From assembly GCA_010279815.1 (NCBI GenBank), contig QEOQ01000508.1, forward strand, positions 2,007,129 to 2,071,128: a stretch of DNA of 64,000 nt, written 5' to 3'. The DNA comes from Brachionus plicatilis. Its lineage: Eukaryota; Rotifera; Eurotatoria; Ploima; Brachionidae. Below the pieces are notes generated by a model, which worked only from the letters and a program-made list of their open reading frames with translations, was not told where the DNA came from and ran no database searches. Shown piece by piece: positions 63,001-64,000 of the stretch (positions are counted from its first letter, which is position 1; each line of letters opens with the position of its first letter). The position numbers and the translations under genes are program-made.

Positions 63001-64000
63001 ACAAATAAACATGTAAAAACAAAGATCATTCACATTTTAGTATGCGATAAAATATGCATATTTATTTATTCTAACCATGCAGAAAATTCTAAATAAAGAA
63101 TATTTTAAGATTCTACTCATCGATTTCAATATTTTTGTATTTTCTAAAAGAAAATTATCATTGATCTATTATTGTTTTGTCAATTTCTAAAATAGAATTA
63201 GTCAGATTATTTAAATAATTTTTTAACTTGAGAATGTCATAACAAATCATCCAAAATAATGTTGAATTAGAAAATTTTGTAAGAGAAGAGATGTTAATTT
63301 GGATTTTAAAAGATTATTATTCTGATACTAGAATTGAATAATTAAGTTTAAAGCATTAATTTGGCAAAATTTTCTAGATAATCAGGGAATTTATTTTTTT
63401 ATCCAAAGTCGAATCTTTTGAATTAATGATAATACAATTAAAAACTAAAATACTTATATTTTATAAAAACTTAGAAATATCTTTAAATTCATTTCTAACA
63501 TTTAAAGGTCTAATTGGACCGATTAGATAAATACCCAAATTTTAAACAATCGATTTCAATGTCCTTTTACATTTTTTTGAGGCTCTAATCATGGACTTAT
63601 ATATTGGTGTATTTTATATAGCAGATTTGATAGTTTGGTATTTTTAATAGAATTAAGTTCAAATTCAAGCCTTACTTTTTCAAAGACAAACAACACTTTT
63701 TTTCTACATGAAATACTAAATTAATAAACCCTCTTTTTTTTTGTAAATATTCTTTAGCAATAAACTTAATTCAATATCTTATTAATAAGTCTATAAATTA
63801 ATTATATTTTTTTTAATAATAGAAAATGGCACTTATTAGAAGAGGCTAATTTTGGACGATGAATATTTTATTTTATTTGTGTCTTAAAAATTTTAAATTT
63901 GTAAAAAATTAAAATATTATCCTCATATGATTTACTTTAAAATCAGTCGAAATCGACAAGATTTTTATAGCCAAAATAATTTTCTTTTTTTAAATTTTAA
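60081..64000. other. Non-coding to window end
   Basis: Nearly 4 kb of AT-rich DNA. Small features only: a short imperfect inverted repeat at about 61344-61430 (AGGCCTAATTTACATG with CATGAGATTAAGGCC) with a GC-richer centre, and a decayed hAT-MITE-like phrase (TTGTGACTTAAAAACTAC) near 61480-61500. Open frames at 60145, 60584 and 62544 show no family signature. Confidence 0.5.

Noticed and set aside
1..64000. tRNA, rRNA, CRISPR arrays, bacterial operon signals
   Set aside because: No tRNA B-box with matching stems, no rRNA-like conserved blocks, no regularly spaced identical direct repeats with unique spacers; gene structure is eukaryotic.

Overview
The window looks like nuclear DNA of a small-genome, very AT-rich animal. 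Reasons: the genes are clear animal orthologues (LRRC47, DDX49, C15orf61, a CCDC42/CFAP73-type axonemal coiled-coil protein, an STIP1 fragment); nearly all introns are 46-68 bp with GT-AG borders; intergenic DNA is extremely AT-rich; transposons are many and mostly decayed. A monogonont rotifer (Brachionus-like) fits best, but that is inference from style and gene content.

Layout. 0-2.1 kb: repeat debris (G-run tract, a foldback, a LINE endonuclease scrap). About 2.13-13.14 kb (segment A) and 18.5-28.8 kb (segment B) are two diverged copies of one block in the same orientation. The block holds, on the minus strand, a receptor-like 7TM gene, a small Ly6/uPAR-type secreted protein gene and LRRC47. 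In A, the receptor and LRRC47 are pseudogenes, and A carries insertions absent from B: a hAT MITE with an 8-bp target duplication, a Mutator-like remnant between 87-89 bp direct repeats, and a piggyBac derivative with TTAA target duplications. B carries its own LINE and Ulp1-protease debris and the only complete LRRC47. Between A and B lie a sharp LRRC47-pseudogene/STIP1-fragment junction, a foldback, and a dead non-LTR retrotransposon with ORF1, a Ulp1-type cysteine protease segment and an endonuclease domain. A short third block piece (C) sits at 31.0-31.4 kb behind a mariner relic.

31.7-37.0 kb is a normal genic stretch: DDX49 (six exons), C15orf61 (two exons) and an RA-domain (RASSF-like) protein. 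37.5-40.6 kb is a nest of inverted-repeat elements, a 70-bp tandem repeat and a TA-flanked MITE. 42.7-43.8 kb encodes a type II transmembrane S1 protease with an unusual specificity pocket. 45.8-50.9 kb holds the CCDC42/CFAP73-like gene, whose third intron has grown to 3.84 kb and carries an 833-bp transposon with long inverted repeats built from GTGACCA motifs. 52.9-54.5 kb encodes a family-4 glycosyltransferase strikingly like the plant/cyanobacterial sulfolipid synthase SQD2, a good candidate for horizontal transfer. 56.8-58.2 kb encodes a PLP enzyme of the class V aminotransferase / isopenicillin-N-epimerase-like group. 59.5-60.1 kb encodes a charged poly-Ser protein. From 60.1 kb to the end I see no supported gene.

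The genes do not form a pathway; this is ordinary animal gene spacing with housekeeping genes (ribosome biogenesis, translation-linked, cilia) among repeats. The notable content is structural: a segmental duplication whose two copies serve as mutual empty-site controls for several transposon insertions, a retroelement carrying a protease segment, a recurring 3' stem-loop plus (AAAT)n tail with a changing but always paired stem, and a probable horizontally acquired glycolipid glycosyltransferase gene.
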